Positions 9,301-17,393 are shown, counted from the stretch's first letter. The stretch: 64,000 bases of DNA from Mycolicibacterium komanii (GCF_001050035.1 NZ_CVTA01000002.1:132660-196659); one strand, 5' to 3'. Numbers and translations: made by a program. The notes: a model not told the origin generated them from the letters alone.

Positions 9301-9639
9301 GATGCGCAGCCGGATCGGGGCCAACGGCGCCTGCTGCAGCGCCAGCGCGCACGCCACCGCATCGCTGGCGCGCGCGAAGGCCAGTACGAAGCTGTCGCCC
9401 TCGCCCTGCTCGACGGGTCGGGCACCGTTGTTCATGACCACGAGGTCGGCCAGCGTCGCGTCGAGCCGCCGGATTGCCGCGCGCATCTCCTCGGGCTGCG
9501 AGTCCCATAACCGCGTCGACCCCTCGACGTCGGCCAGCAGCAACGTCACCGTTCCGGTCGGCAGTCCGCTCACACCAAGTTCGCTCCACTCGAGTGCGCT
9601 CATGCTAGCCAGCATGCGACCCGGGTATCGGCAAAACAT
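6331..9639 (-). CDS. Cyclase-domain / ATPase / LuxR-type transcriptional regulator (LAL family)
   Basis: Large regulator of up to 1102 residues with three parts. Residues about 28-190 form a class III nucleotide cyclase domain (LADVEGST with the metal Asp, GEGDSFVLAF with the second Asp, and INRTARL with the transition-state Asn and Arg). Then comes an AAA/NB-ARC-like ATPase with Walker A GAGGVGKT at 242-249 and a long helical TPR-like region. The C-terminus is a LuxR/GerE helix-turn-helix (LTPTELGVVRLVAEGL, then SHRTVQTHLTHVYTKLGL). M. tuberculosis has several such proteins (Rv0386, Rv1358, Rv2488c). The Lys usually found in the purine-recognition position appears to be replaced in VEQGEGDS, so cyclase activity is uncertain. 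Start is unclear: ATGs at 9639, 9615 and 9603 are all in frame without a good Shine-Dalgarno; the longest is given. Confidence 0.88.
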   Translation of the reverse strand: MFCRYPGRMLASMSALEWSELGVSGLPTGTVTLLLADVEGSTRLWDSQPEEMRAAIRRLDATLADLVVMNNGARPVEQGEGDSFVLAFARASDAVACALALQQAPLAPIRLRIGVHTGEIQLRDEGNYIGTTINRTARLRDLAHGGQTVLTGATESMVVDYLPEGAWLSDLGSHPLRDLPRPERVVQLCHPDIRNDFPPLRTAEAALRHDLPAQLTRFIGRREQIGEIGELLTGNRLVTLTGAGGVGKTRLAVQIADRTDLPSVWYVDLAPISDPDLVPVAVLRALGIPDQPGRSTMESIVEFIGARAGLAVLDNCEHLLEVSAELITTLLERCPALRLLATSREPIGVEGELVWRVASLAIDDEAVELFVDRARHVQSDFTPADDELAVIGEICRRLDGMPLAIELAAARVRALSAREILDGLHDRFRLLTGGSRKAVRRQQTLKASVDWSHQMLTEPERVVFRRLAAFAGDFDLEAAQAVATGGEVERFQVLDLLMLLVDKSLVLAESSSGRARYRLLETVRQYALDKLGESGEADTVRGRHRDHYTSMTAQLEAPGCSEYGRLIAQAEIEIDNLRSAFAWSLERHDIDTALRLASSLQPLWLMRGRVQEGLSWFNAALGDPALDEASDVIARLSAIADRAVLRAWAVTVGGTDDLDHALATARELDDPALLLRVLVSCIGAAAFDAQAAYPYIDEALELARRLDDRWRLCQILGWKAFIAILLGDPVAGRAAGDEGLSLAEAVGDVFMSRMNQYWGPAMGSFQHGDLKYGTESLQTLLAEADASGDVLHGLLARIGLAHVYALTGDPAAGRRLAEEAIEAAAIVGPYLEPWAYAPLAYAALAEGDLQGASRACDLAWQRINAQPETAITNVNPLAELELARGDLRTAREYADIDVSLMHGWHLARALVIRGRVAMAQGELAQADEDMRRALDTMTAHRTYQAAPDAFEVLGELTCAAGDQRNAVRFLGAADAMRKRTGLVRLRVHDATYTATVSLLRESLDGNDFETLWDEGTALSIEEAVAYAQRGRGERKRPSSGWASLTPTELGVVRLVAEGLGNKDIAARLFVSHRTVQTHLTHVYTKLGLTSRVQLAQEAARHA

Positions 9640-9675
9640 CAGCGCAAGCGCGTAGATTTCACCCCTGCATCCCGG

Positions 9676-11217
9676 TTACAGCCGCCTTTTCAGCCGGTCG
9701 CGGTACGACCGCCCGTCGGGGTCGTAGAAGAACCGGTACGCGGGCTCGGCCCACAGCCGCGTCAACCACCCGAGGCGCTCGGCTTTGTTGGGACGCAACC
9801 GGCCCGGTGGGCGCGGACCGCTACGACCGGAGGCGTACCAGTCCTCCAGCGCCTCTGCGGCGGCGACGATCTCGTCCACGGCAGAGACCGGGTCCACCAG
9901 CCCACCGTCCTCGCTGCCGTCGTCGGCGCGGTCCAGGTGCTCACGCATCAGGCGCAACCGCAGATCGCGGGCGAATTCACCCTCCTCGTCGAGCACCGCA
10001 CAGGACAGCTCGCTGTCGTGGGTCCACGACCGCCGGTTGAAGTTGTCGCTGCCCGAACACGCCCACACATCGTCGATCACGCACACCTTTGCGTGCACGT
10101 ACACCGGTGTGCCCTCGTGGTTTTCGACATCGAAGACATGCACGCGGTCCGGTGCGGCGCGGTGACACGTCTCAAGGGCCTGCCAGCGGCCGACCTGGTT
10201 GGGCGGCAGGGCGAGCTTGCCGTCGACGTCGGGATAGCGCGGCACCACGGCGACCAGATGCAGTTCAGGGTTGTCCCGCAGCGCGGAGGCGAACAGGTTG
10301 GCCACCCGCTTCGACCACAGATACTGGTCCTCCAGGTAGATCAGCCGGCGGGCGCGCGGCACCGCCTTGCTGTAGGCCCGTGCGATGCTGCGCTCGCCGG
10401 TCGGTGCGAAGTCGTAGGCGAAGTGGGCGTCCGGGTAGGTGCGCAACACCTGGACTCTGTGCGGCCCGCACGGCGGCGGGTCCGGCGGCTGCTCGGGCAG
10501 CGGATCGGCCGTCATGTCCGCGCCGCCCAGCTTGTCGCGCAGCCACGCCAGCGGGTTCAGCATGTCCAGCGACGCGGGGTCGTTCCATCGCTCGCGAAAC
10601 GTCATGTCCAGCGCGCCCACGACCGGCCCCTGCAGGCGCAATTGGACGTCGTGCCACGGGGGGTGATCCCCGTAGCGGGCCGACATCTGCAGAGCCTGCG
10701 GGTCCCCCCGGTGTGAGGCGTCGTCACGCCGCGAGTGGCACAGGTCGATGCCGCCCGCGAACGCCACGTCGCGTTCCGGGCGGCCGGGATGTCTGATCAC
10801 CACGAGCTTCTGGTGGTGGGAACCGCCGATGCGCACCCGCTGGTCGAGCAGCACCTCACCGCCGGCCGCCTCGATGCGCTCACCGAGATGGCGGTTCTCC
10901 TCCTCGCTGTAGGCCAGCTTGTCCAGATGCGAACGCCAGACCAGACCCTTGACGATCACACCGCGTTGCGCTGCGCGGCAGAACAATTCGCTCATCGTCG
11001 GGCCGTCGTCACGCAGTTTCTCGTCGGGGTCACCGCGCCAGTCGGTGAAGAAGACGTGGTCCCCAGGCTCGAGCGCCTCCACCTCGGTGGCGAGCTGGTC
11101 GAAGTAGGTCGAACCGTGCACGAGCGGTTGGACGCGGTTGCCGTCGCACCACACCGGGATGTCCGATGCGGGGTTGCCGCGCTCCTCGGCGGTGAGGAAC
11201 CACTCCTCGACGTTCAC
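9676..11217 (-). CDS. Phospholipase D-like protein, copy 1
   Basis: Protein of 513 residues of the PLD superfamily with two HKD regions. The second motif is complete (HAKVCVID, followed by GSDNFNRRSW). The first is HQKLVVIR, with His and Lys present and the acidic position replaced. Such proteins hydrolyse or transfer phosphodiester head groups through a phospho-His intermediate; the substrate here is unknown. No signal peptide is apparent. The open frame continues upstream to 11382, but the GTG at 11217 is preferred because it overlaps the stop of the upstream paralogue by 4 bases (GTGA) and the sequence then starts VNVEEWFLTAEERG, matching the paralogue's N-terminus. Translational coupling of the pair is likely. 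Confidence 0.87.
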   Translation of the reverse strand: MNVEEWFLTAEERGNPASDIPVWCDGNRVQPLVHGSTYFDQLATEVEALEPGDHVFFTDWRGDPDEKLRDDGPTMSELFCRAAQRGVIVKGLVWRSHLDKLAYSEEENRHLGERIEAAGGEVLLDQRVRIGGSHHQKLVVIRHPGRPERDVAFAGGIDLCHSRRDDASHRGDPQALQMSARYGDHPPWHDVQLRLQGPVVGALDMTFRERWNDPASLDMLNPLAWLRDKLGGADMTADPLPEQPPDPPPCGPHRVQVLRTYPDAHFAYDFAPTGERSIARAYSKAVPRARRLIYLEDQYLWSKRVANLFASALRDNPELHLVAVVPRYPDVDGKLALPPNQVGRWQALETCHRAAPDRVHVFDVENHEGTPVYVHAKVCVIDDVWACSGSDNFNRRSWTHDSELSCAVLDEEGEFARDLRLRLMREHLDRADDGSEDGGLVDPVSAVDEIVAAAEALEDWYASGRSGPRPPGRLRPNKAERLGWLTRLWAEPAYRFFYDPDGRSYRDRLKRRL

Positions 11218-12758
11218 GGCCGACGCCTCAGCAGCCGGTCCCGATACGAGCGACCGTCCGGGTCGAAGATCATCCGGTACGCGGGTTCGGCCCACAGCCG
11301 CGTAAGGGGGTCCACTCGCTCCGCCTCGTGGGGCCGCAGCCGACCGGGTGGCCGCGACCCGCGGCGGCCTGATTGGTGCCACTCCTCCAAAGTCCGTGCG
11401 CTTTGGACGATCTCGTCGACGGCGGCGACGGGGTCGATCAGGCCGTGGTCCTCGCTGCCGTCCTCGGCCCGGTCAAGGTGCTCGCGCAGTAACCGGAGCC
11501 GAAGGTCACGGGCGAACGTGTCGTCGGCGTCGAGGACCGCGCACGACAATTCGCTGTCGTGGGTCCACGACCGCCGGTTGAAGTTGTCACTGCCGATGCA
11601 CGCCCACGTGTCGTCGATGACGCAAACCTTCGAATGCACGTAAACCGGTGTGCCCTCGTGGTTTTCGACGTCGAAGACGTGCACGCGGTCCGGGGCGGCA
11701 CGTCGGCACGCGTCGAGCGCCAGCTGACGCCCCACCAGCGTCGGCGGGCGACCAAGACCACCCTCGAGGTCGAAATAGCGTGGCACCACGGCCACCAGCT
11801 GAAGTACGGGGTTGTCGGTCAGCGCACCGACGAGCAGGTTCGCCACCTCCTCGGACCACAGATACTGATCCTCGAGATAGATCAGGCGCCGGGCACGCCG
11901 GATCGCCTTCGTGTAGCCACGCGCGATGCTGCGTTCACCCTCCTTGGCGAACTCGTACTGGATCAACGCGTCACCGTAGGTGCGAAGCACCTGCACCGCG
12001 TGCGGCCCGCATGTCGGCGGGTCCGGTGGCTGGTCCGGCAACGGGCGCCGTCGCGAGTCGCCGCCGAATTTGTCGCGCAGCCAGGCGAGCGGGTTGAACA
12101 GATCCAGCGGCGCACGCGCGGTCCACCGTTCGCGGAAGGTGACGTCCAGCGCGCCTACGGCCGGACCGCGCACCTCGAGTTGCACGTCGTGCCACGGGGG
12201 GCGCTTCCCGTACCGGGCCGACATCTGGACGGCTTGGGGGTCGCCCCGATGTGACGCGTCGTCGCGGCGGCTGTGGCACAGGTCGATGCCTCCGATGAAC
12301 GCCACGTCACGCTCGGGTTCGTCGGGGTGGCGCAGCAGCACCAGCCGCTGATGGTGCGATCCGCCGACCAGCACCCGTTGGTCCAGCAGCACTTCTCCCC
12401 CGGCGCGTTCAATCGTCTCGGCGAGGTGGCGGTTCTGCTCCTCGTTGAACTGCAGGCGATTCGGATAGGACCGCCACATCAAACCCTTCACGAGCACACC
12501 GCGGTCGGCCGCCGCGCGGAAGAGTTCGGCGACGGTCGGCCCCTCCTCGCGCAACCGCTCGTCCGCGTCGCCGCGCCAGTCGGCGAAGAACAGGTGATCG
12601 CCGGCGCCGAGCTTTTCGACCTCCGTGACGAGCCGATCGAAGTAACACGCGCCGTGAATCAAAGCCTCGGCCCGGTTACCCTCGCTCCACGCCGGCAGCT
12701 CCCAACTGGGGTTGCCGCGTTCACCGGCGGTGAGGAACCATTCGGCCAGAACAGACAC
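11214..12758 (-). CDS. Phospholipase D-like protein, copy 2, with altered first HKD motif
   Basis: Protein of 514 residues, clearly paralogous over its whole length to the following gene (shared segments include RSWTHDSELSCAVLD and SRRDDASHRGDPQ). The second HKD motif is complete (HSKVCVID, then GSDNFNRRSW). In the first motif the catalytic Lys is replaced by Arg: GGSHHQRL here against GGSHHQKL in copy 1 (codon CGG read from the reverse complement near 12350). This may weaken or abolish catalysis, or change substrate. The frame is open to 12950, but the GTG at 12758 starts a sequence (VSVLAEWFLTAGERG) that aligns with copy 1, and the region before it belongs to the divergent amidotransferase gene. 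A tandem duplication is the simplest origin. Confidence 0.85.
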   Translation of the reverse strand: MSVLAEWFLTAGERGNPSWELPAWSEGNRAEALIHGACYFDRLVTEVEKLGAGDHLFFADWRGDADERLREEGPTVAELFRAAADRGVLVKGLMWRSYPNRLQFNEEQNRHLAETIERAGGEVLLDQRVLVGGSHHQRLVLLRHPDEPERDVAFIGGIDLCHSRRDDASHRGDPQAVQMSARYGKRPPWHDVQLEVRGPAVGALDVTFRERWTARAPLDLFNPLAWLRDKFGGDSRRRPLPDQPPDPPTCGPHAVQVLRTYGDALIQYEFAKEGERSIARGYTKAIRRARRLIYLEDQYLWSEEVANLLVGALTDNPVLQLVAVVPRYFDLEGGLGRPPTLVGRQLALDACRRAAPDRVHVFDVENHEGTPVYVHSKVCVIDDTWACIGSDNFNRRSWTHDSELSCAVLDADDTFARDLRLRLLREHLDRAEDGSEDHGLIDPVAAVDEIVQSARTLEEWHQSGRRGSRPPGRLRPHEAERVDPLTRLWAEPAYRMIFDPDGRSYRDRLLRRRP

Positions 12759-12809
12759 CCCGTGGGATGCCCGCTGGGCGGTCAATCTACGCGCGGGAAT
12801 AATGGCCGC

Positions 12810-13535
12810 GTGACGGCAAGAGTCCTGTTCCTCTACAACGAGCACCTCGCCACCGAGGCGCTGCTGGGCGAGGCTTTCGCCGACGCGGGCTTCGACGTGG
12901 AGACCTTCGAGGTGGTGCCCGCCGAGCGCGCGGACTCGCCGGCCGGCCACGTGAGCTTCCCCGAGCCGACTGCATACGACGCGCTCGTGCCGCTCGGCGC
13001 GCGCTGGCCCGTCTACGACGACGCGTTGCGCAGCACCTGGGTCGGTGAGGAGATGGCGATGATGCGTCGCGCCGCCGACGCGGGCATCCCGATCCTCGGC
13101 GTCTGCTTCGGCGGACAGCTGCTGGCCCAGGCCTTCGGCGGGACGGTCACGCGATCGCCGTCACCCGAGATCGGTTGGTATGACGTCGAGTCCACCAATC
13201 CCGAGCTGGTGCCGGGTGGTCGCTGGTTCCAATGGCACTACGATCGCTGGACATTGCCACCGGGCGCCGTCGAACTGGCGCGCACCGCCGACGCGTCGCA
13301 GGCGTTCCTGCTCGGCCGCACACTCGCGCTGCAGTTCCATCCCGAGGTCGACCGTGAGCTGCTGGAGCGCTGGCTGGCCGACGACGATGACGGCGAGGTC
13401 GCCGCCTTCGGCCTCACCCACGACCAATTACGTTCTGCGACAGCTGAATTCGCAGACGACGCAGCCGCCCGGGTACGCCGCCTCGTGCAGGGCTTCGTGA
13501 CCCGCGTCGTCCGTCAGGCGTGCCCGAGTTCGTGA
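12810..13535 (+). CDS. Class I glutamine amidotransferase-like protein
   Basis: Protein of 241 residues with a stand-alone class I amidotransferase (GATase1) domain. The catalytic Cys is C99 in GVCFGGQLLAQAFGG and the His-Glu pair is H177 and E179 in LQFHPEVD, so the triad is complete. Such proteins take ammonia from glutamine or act as GMP synthase-like or gamma-glutamyl hydrolase-like enzymes; no synthetase partner lies nearby, so the acceptor is unknown. The GTG at 12810 is chosen because the reading frame before it is antisense to the phospholipase gene. It is divergent from that gene across only 51 bases. Its 3' end overlaps the convergent SDR gene by 22 bases. Confidence 0.85.
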   Translation: MTARVLFLYNEHLATEALLGEAFADAGFDVETFEVVPAERADSPAGHVSFPEPTAYDALVPLGARWPVYDDALRSTWVGEEMAMMRRAADAGIPILGVCFGGQLLAQAFGGTVTRSPSPEIGWYDVESTNPELVPGGRWFQWHYDRWTLPPGAVELARTADASQAFLLGRTLALQFHPEVDRELLERWLADDDDGEVAAFGLTHDQLRSATAEFADDAAARVRRLVQGFVTRVVRQACPSS

Positions 13536-14863
13536 GCGAGCGCACCGTCGAGCGACGGATGGCGGAAGCGGTGTCCCAGCGCCTGCAGCGCGGTGGGCAG
13601 AACCCGTTGATTGGCCTCGGCGAGCTCGCGGGCGCCCTGCTCGCCGAGCAAGAGTCGCGGCCCGAACGACGGCACCGGTAAGACCGCGGGACGCCGCATC
13701 ACCCGCGCCAGCGTCCTGGTGTAGTCGGCGTTGCGCACCGGATGGGGCGCCACGGCGTTGACCGGCCCGGCCAGCCGGTCGTCGTAGAGCGCGCGGTGAT
13801 AGACGTCGAGCAGATCGTCGAGCGCGATCCACGCGAGCCACTGCCGGCCGCTGCCCAACCGACCGCCCAGTCCCGCCGCGAACAACGGCCGCATCAGCCG
13901 TAGGGTGCCGCCGCGCGCGGACTGCACGATGCCGGTGCGGACCGTGACGACCCGCAGTCCCGCCTCGGTGGCCGGCGCGGTTGCCGCTTCCCACTCCCGG
14001 ACGACGTCGGCCAGGAAGCCGTCGCCGGGCACGCTCCCCTCGGTCAACACCGCGTCACCGCGGTCGAATCCGTAGATGCCGACCGCCGAAGCGCTGACGA
14101 AAACCCGCGGTCCGTCCTCGGCACGCGCGGCCGCCTCGGCGAGACGGCGGGTCGGTTCGACGCGGCTCGTGCGGATCGCGGTCTTGTGCGCGTCGCTGAA
14201 CCGGCCCGCGATGGACGCGCCGGCCAGGTGCACGACCGCGTCCACCCCGGTGAGCAGTCCGGGATCGGGCCGCGCGGGATCCCACTGTCGCTCATCCGGA
14301 CCCGTGGCATTCCGGCGGACCAACCGGATCACCCGGTGCCCGCCGGTACTCAGGAATGCCGTCAATGCGGAGCCGACCAGCCCCGACGCCCCGCTGACCG
14401 CGACGGTGAGCGGGGCGAGCCCGGCATCGGCGGCGTCGCGGTGCGCGGCCAGATCGTCGACCAGTTGGCGATGGCGGTAGGCGAACATCGGTCGCAGCGC
14501 GGCCGCGGGCACCGGCGCCTCGATGCGGTCGTGCACCCGCGTACCACCGAGCACATCCTCGAACGAGTGGGTGTGGGTCCACCGGCCGACCAGGCGCGGC
14601 GGCCAGGAGGTCGGCCCGTCGGAGGACAGCACGTCGACGAAGCGGTGCGGCGGGTCGTAGCGCGCCGGATCGTGTTGAGCGATCCAGCGCAGGCCGCCGG
14701 GCAGCCGGAGCACCGCTTTCCCGTCGGCCAGTGACTCCGCCTCGGCGACCACCGTCATCGGCTGCCACGGCGGAACGAGCCGCCGCATCGCGCCCGGCCG
14801 CGCGTGCCAGGCGAACACCTCGTCCAGCGGGTGCTCGACCACGCCCTCGTATTCGATGCTCAT
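13514..14863 (-). CDS. TIGR01777 family SDR protein with N-terminal SRPBCC domain
   Basis: Protein of 449 residues. The first 145 or so residues form an SRPBCC/START-like ligand-binding domain (begins MSIEYEGVVEHPLDEVFAW). The rest is an atypical short-chain dehydrogenase of the SDR39U1/TIGR01777 type, with the dinucleotide-binding motif SGASGLVGSAL, then VHLAGASIAGRF and SASAVGIYG, which are the family's conserved blocks. The actual substrate of this family is not established. M. tuberculosis Rv2216 looks like the counterpart from memory and sits elsewhere in that genome. The gene is divergent from the phosphoribosyltransferase gene, with 95 bases between the two starts. Confidence 0.87.
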   Translation of the reverse strand: MSIEYEGVVEHPLDEVFAWHARPGAMRRLVPPWQPMTVVAEAESLADGKAVLRLPGGLRWIAQHDPARYDPPHRFVDVLSSDGPTSWPPRLVGRWTHTHSFEDVLGGTRVHDRIEAPVPAAALRPMFAYRHRQLVDDLAAHRDAADAGLAPLTVAVSGASGLVGSALTAFLSTGGHRVIRLVRRNATGPDERQWDPARPDPGLLTGVDAVVHLAGASIAGRFSDAHKTAIRTSRVEPTRRLAEAAARAEDGPRVFVSASAVGIYGFDRGDAVLTEGSVPGDGFLADVVREWEAATAPATEAGLRVVTVRTGIVQSARGGTLRLMRPLFAAGLGGRLGSGRQWLAWIALDDLLDVYHRALYDDRLAGPVNAVAPHPVRNADYTRTLARVMRRPAVLPVPSFGPRLLLGEQGARELAEANQRVLPTALQALGHRFRHPSLDGALAHELGHA

Positions 14864-14958
14864 ACCCCGATATTCGTCGCCGTCGTGCCGATGGATTGCG
14901 TCCGGGTGGGGTACCCACGGTCGTAGGCTGACAAGGTCTCGACATCGAATCGACTGTG

Positions 14959-15651
14959 ATGACCGGATGGAGCGGGCTCGCCCGCCGAAACACCAGGCGC
15001 GTGTATCAGGACCGCCGAGACGCCGGCGAGGTCTTGGCCCGCGAGCTGTCGTCCTACCGCGGCCAGGATGTGGTGGTGCTCGGACTCGCGCGCGGCGGCG
15101 TGCCAGTCGCCGCGGAGGTGGCCCACTCGCTGCACGCGCCCCTCGACGTGTTCCTGGTGCGCAAGCTCGGCGTGCCGCAGTGGGAGGAGCTCGCCATGGG
15201 GGCGCTGGCCAGCGGCGGCGGCGTCGTCATCAACGACAACCTGGTGCGCAGCCTCGGCATCGGCGACGAGGCGATCCAGGCCGCGATCGCCCGCGAGACC
15301 GACGAGCTGAACCGCCGCGAGCGCGCGTACCGGGGCGACCGACCGCCGCCCGATCTGGCGGGCAGGACCGTGATCCTCGTCGACGACGGAATCGCCACCG
15401 GCGCCAGCATGCTCGCCGCGGTGCGTGCCGTACGGGCCCAGAATCCGGCCCGGGTCGTCGTCGCGGTTCCGGTCGGTCCGGCCTCGGCGTGCCGGGAGCT
15501 GGGCAAGGAAGCCGACGACGTGGTCTGCGCGACCATGCCACCAGGGTTCGAGGCCGTCGGCCAAGTGTTCGCCGACTTCCATCAGGTCAGCGACGACGAA
15601 GTGCGCGAACTGCTTTCACCCGGCGAATCCGGTTCGGCGCCAAGGGATTAG
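14959..15651 (+). CDS. Phosphoribosyltransferase domain protein (Rv2143-like)
   Basis: Protein of 230 residues of the type I phosphoribosyltransferase fold. The PRPP-binding loop is visible as VILVDDGIATGASM, with two acidic residues followed by the small-residue turn. The N-terminal part GLARGGVPVAAEVA is the conserved flexible region of this uncharacterised subfamily, often annotated as predicted phosphoribosyltransferase or dienelactone-hydrolase-linked PRTase. The natural base or acceptor is unknown. ATG at 14959 is taken; a GTG directly before it at 14956 is equally possible. It is the first gene of the block syntenic with M. tuberculosis Rv2143 onward. Its stop codon overlaps the convergent Rv2144c-like stop by 4 bases. 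Confidence 0.82.
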   Translation: MTGWSGLARRNTRRVYQDRRDAGEVLARELSSYRGQDVVVLGLARGGVPVAAEVAHSLHAPLDVFLVRKLGVPQWEELAMGALASGGGVVINDNLVRSLGIGDEAIQAAIARETDELNRRERAYRGDRPPPDLAGRTVILVDDGIATGASMLAAVRAVRAQNPARVVVAVPVGPASACRELGKEADDVVCATMPPGFEAVGQVFADFHQVSDDEVRELLSPGESGSAPRD

Positions 15652-15968
15652 CGGCGGTCTTCGCCCGAGTCGGCTTGTTCGACGACCGTGGTCTCCTCGT
15701 CGGCGTCCGCGTACCCGGGTTGCTCCTCGGCGACGGTCTGGTCGTCGGGATAGTCCTCGTAGTACTCCGGTTCGGCCTCGGTGTACGCCTCATCGGAGGT
15801 GTCGGCCTTGCGGCCCGACCGCTCCCGGACCGCATCGACGATCAGGAGCACGACACCGATCACGCTGGCCGCGATACAGACCCAGGCGATCAATTCATTG
15901 CTGGTGACGACCGCGGTCACCAGTGCCGCGAGGCCGATGACGGCGAGGACGAGCGCAACGATCAGCAT
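15648..15968 (-). CDS. Small membrane protein (Rv2144c-like)
   Basis: Protein of 106 residues with two predicted membrane helices in the first 50 residues (LIVALVLAVIGLAALVTAVV and LIAWVCIAASVIGVVLLIV), then a short basic stretch and a long acidic, tyrosine-containing tail (YEDYPDD and similar). No catalytic motif is present. The position directly downstream of wag31 matches M. tuberculosis Rv2144c, whose function is unknown. It may be the last gene of the wag31 transcription unit, since only 25 bases separate them. The acidic cytoplasmic tail could mediate protein contacts; that is inference. Confidence 0.8.
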   Translation of the reverse strand: MLIVALVLAVIGLAALVTAVVTSNELIAWVCIAASVIGVVLLIVDAVRERSGRKADTSDEAYTEAEPEYYEDYPDDQTVAEEQPGYADADEETTVVEQADSGEDRR

Positions 15969-15993
15969 TGATCAACCCTAGGTGACAGTCGGG

Positions 15994-16803
15994 TCAGTTG
16001 TTTCCCCGGTTGAACTGATTGAAGCCGCCGCCGTCGTTTCCGGCGCTCGAGTCGACGGGCGCGGCCGAACCGCGCTGGCCGAGCTCCTCGAGCTGAGACT
16101 CCAGGTAGGTCTTGAGGCGGGTGCGGTATTCCCGCTCGAACGTCCGCAACTGTTCGAGGCGACCCTCCAGCACGGTGCGCTGCTGGTTGATGGTGCCCAT
16201 GATCTCGGAGTGCTTGCGCTCGGCGTCGGCCTGCAGGGCGTCGGCCTTCTCCTGCGCCTGGCGCAGCTGCGCCTCGGAGCGGGTCTGTGCGTCGGCGAGC
16301 ATCGCGTCGGCCCGCTGACGGGCATCGGCGACGGTGGTCTCGGCGGTCTGCCGCGCCTCGCTCACCAGGGCGTCGGCCTGTGCGCGCGCATCGGCGAGCA
16401 GCTTCTCCGACTCCGCCTTGGCGGTGCTGGTCAACCGGTCCGCCGTGTCCTGGGCCAGGCTCAACACCTTGGCCGCCTTCAGCGCCTGATCCTCGCTGGC
16501 CTGCGCGGACGGTGCCTCGTAAGCGGGCTGCGGAGTCGGCGCGGCGGCGGGCTCGGGGGCGGGCTGCTCGTAGACCGGCACGGCCTGGGTCGACTGTCCG
16601 GCGCCGCCGGAGCGGGCCGAGGCCAATTCCTGGTCCAGCTCGGCGACGCGCTGCCGGAGGTCGGCGTTTTCCTCGATGAGCCGCGTCAGCTCGTTCTCCA
16701 CCAAATCGAGGAACGCGTCAACCTCGTCCTCGTTGTAGCCGCGCTTGCCGATGGGTGGCTTGCTGAACGCGACATTGTGAACGTCGGCGGGTGTGAGCGG
16801 CAT
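15994..16803 (-). CDS. wag31: DivIVA-family polar growth protein Wag31
   Basis: Coiled-coil scaffold of 269 residues that gathers at the cell poles and septum and directs apical peptidoglycan synthesis. The N-terminal DivIVA domain is typical ([20 protein letters not shown], then [17 protein letters not shown]), carrying the membrane-curvature-sensing segment. It is followed by a coiled coil, a Pro/Ala/Glu-rich linker at about 65-110, and a long alanine-rich coiled coil. Thr72, in the linker segment GQSTQAVPV, sits where M. tuberculosis Wag31 carries the PknA/B-phosphorylated Thr73. The ATG is preceded by AGGGG 8 bases upstream. It is the last of the division genes in this cluster and has its own likely promoter. 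Confidence 0.96.
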   Translation of the reverse strand: MPLTPADVHNVAFSKPPIGKRGYNEDEVDAFLDLVENELTRLIEENADLRQRVAELDQELASARSGGAGQSTQAVPVYEQPAPEPAAAPTPQPAYEAPSAQASEDQALKAAKVLSLAQDTADRLTSTAKAESEKLLADARAQADALVSEARQTAETTVADARQRADAMLADAQTRSEAQLRQAQEKADALQADAERKHSEIMGTINQQRTVLEGRLEQLRTFEREYRTRLKTYLESQLEELGQRGSAAPVDSSAGNDGGGFNQFNRGNN

Positions 16804-16843
16804 TGTCGCCCCCTATGAAGTCTGGACAGTCAACCGGTCTCAA

Positions 16844-16849
16844 AGTGTA
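16844..16849 (-). promoter_or_regulatory. Candidate -10 element upstream of wag31
   Basis: TACACT on the minus strand fits the mycobacterial SigA -10 pattern TANNNT and would start a transcript roughly 35 bases before the wag31 ATG. No good -35 is visible. The 205-base gap 16804-17008 otherwise contains an AT-richer stretch near 16905-16935 that could hold a second promoter. Confidence 0.35.
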
Positions 16850-17008
16850 GAGCGTGGGTGGAACGTAACTGGCGTCCATCCTGTCACACCAGCCGCGGCC
16901 GTTGCAGAAGAGGATGAAATTAAGAGCGAATTTCAAACAAGGCCGTACGCCCGGCGACGATTTCTCCGCTCAATTTCTTCCGGGCAAACGCCGGCCGAGT
17001 GCGCGGTC

Positions 17009-17299
17009 TCAGGCCGCCGCGCCGAACGCCAGTTGCATGCCGATGAAGGCGACCAGCAGCAGCACCATGATCGACAGATCGAACCGCACCGCACCTATCG
17101 TGAGCTGGGGAATGAGCCGCCGGAGCAGTTTCACTGGCGGATCGGTCACCGTCATGATGATCTCCAGGATCACCACGGTCGCGCCCTTCGGATGCCAGTC
17201 CCGGGAGAACGACCGGATGAACTCGACCACGACCCGCGCGATCAACAGCAGCCAAAAGATGAACAGGGCGAAGCCCAGGATCTCGAAGAAGAGCGACAA
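17009..17299 (-). CDS. YggT family membrane protein (Rv2146c-like)
   Basis: Integral membrane protein of 96 residues with the YggT fold: two hydrophobic hairpins (residues about 5-25 and 68-92) joined by a conserved cytoplasmic loop containing SFSRDWHPKG and DPPVKLLRRLIPQL. It sits between sepF and wag31 as in other actinobacteria, where YggT proteins are linked to division-site or membrane organisation without a settled function. The start is TTG at 17299, with AGGA about 12 bases before it; no ATG or GTG is available in frame near the conserved beginning SLFFEILGFALFIFW. A strong hairpin separates it from sepF. Confidence 0.88.
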   Translation of the reverse strand: MSLFFEILGFALFIFWLLLIARVVVEFIRSFSRDWHPKGATVVILEIIMTVTDPPVKLLRRLIPQLTIGAVRFDLSIMVLLLVAFIGMQLAFGAAA

Positions 17300-17358
17300 C
17301 GCCGACGGTCCTCACTACGGGCACAGATGTGACTTTTACAACAGGCTTGATACAGGCA

Positions 17359-17393
17359 GTCGCGTTCTCAGGCCGCTCAAGCCCGAACGCGAC
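17359..17393 (-). terminator. Hairpin between sepF and yggT
   Basis: Seen: GTCGCGTTC (17359-17367) and its exact reverse complement GAACGCGAC (17385-17393), with an inner GGC/GCC pair. Allowing one bulge extends the stem to 12 bp. There is no T-run, so it would be a mycobacterial-type terminator, attenuator or RNA-processing hairpin rather than a classical terminator. Confidence 0.45.

Noticed and set aside
14920..14955. GGGTACCC palindrome and TAGGCT between the SDR and phosphoribosyltransferase genes
   Set aside because: Eight-base palindrome and no fitting -35; too short to separate from chance in a GC-rich region.
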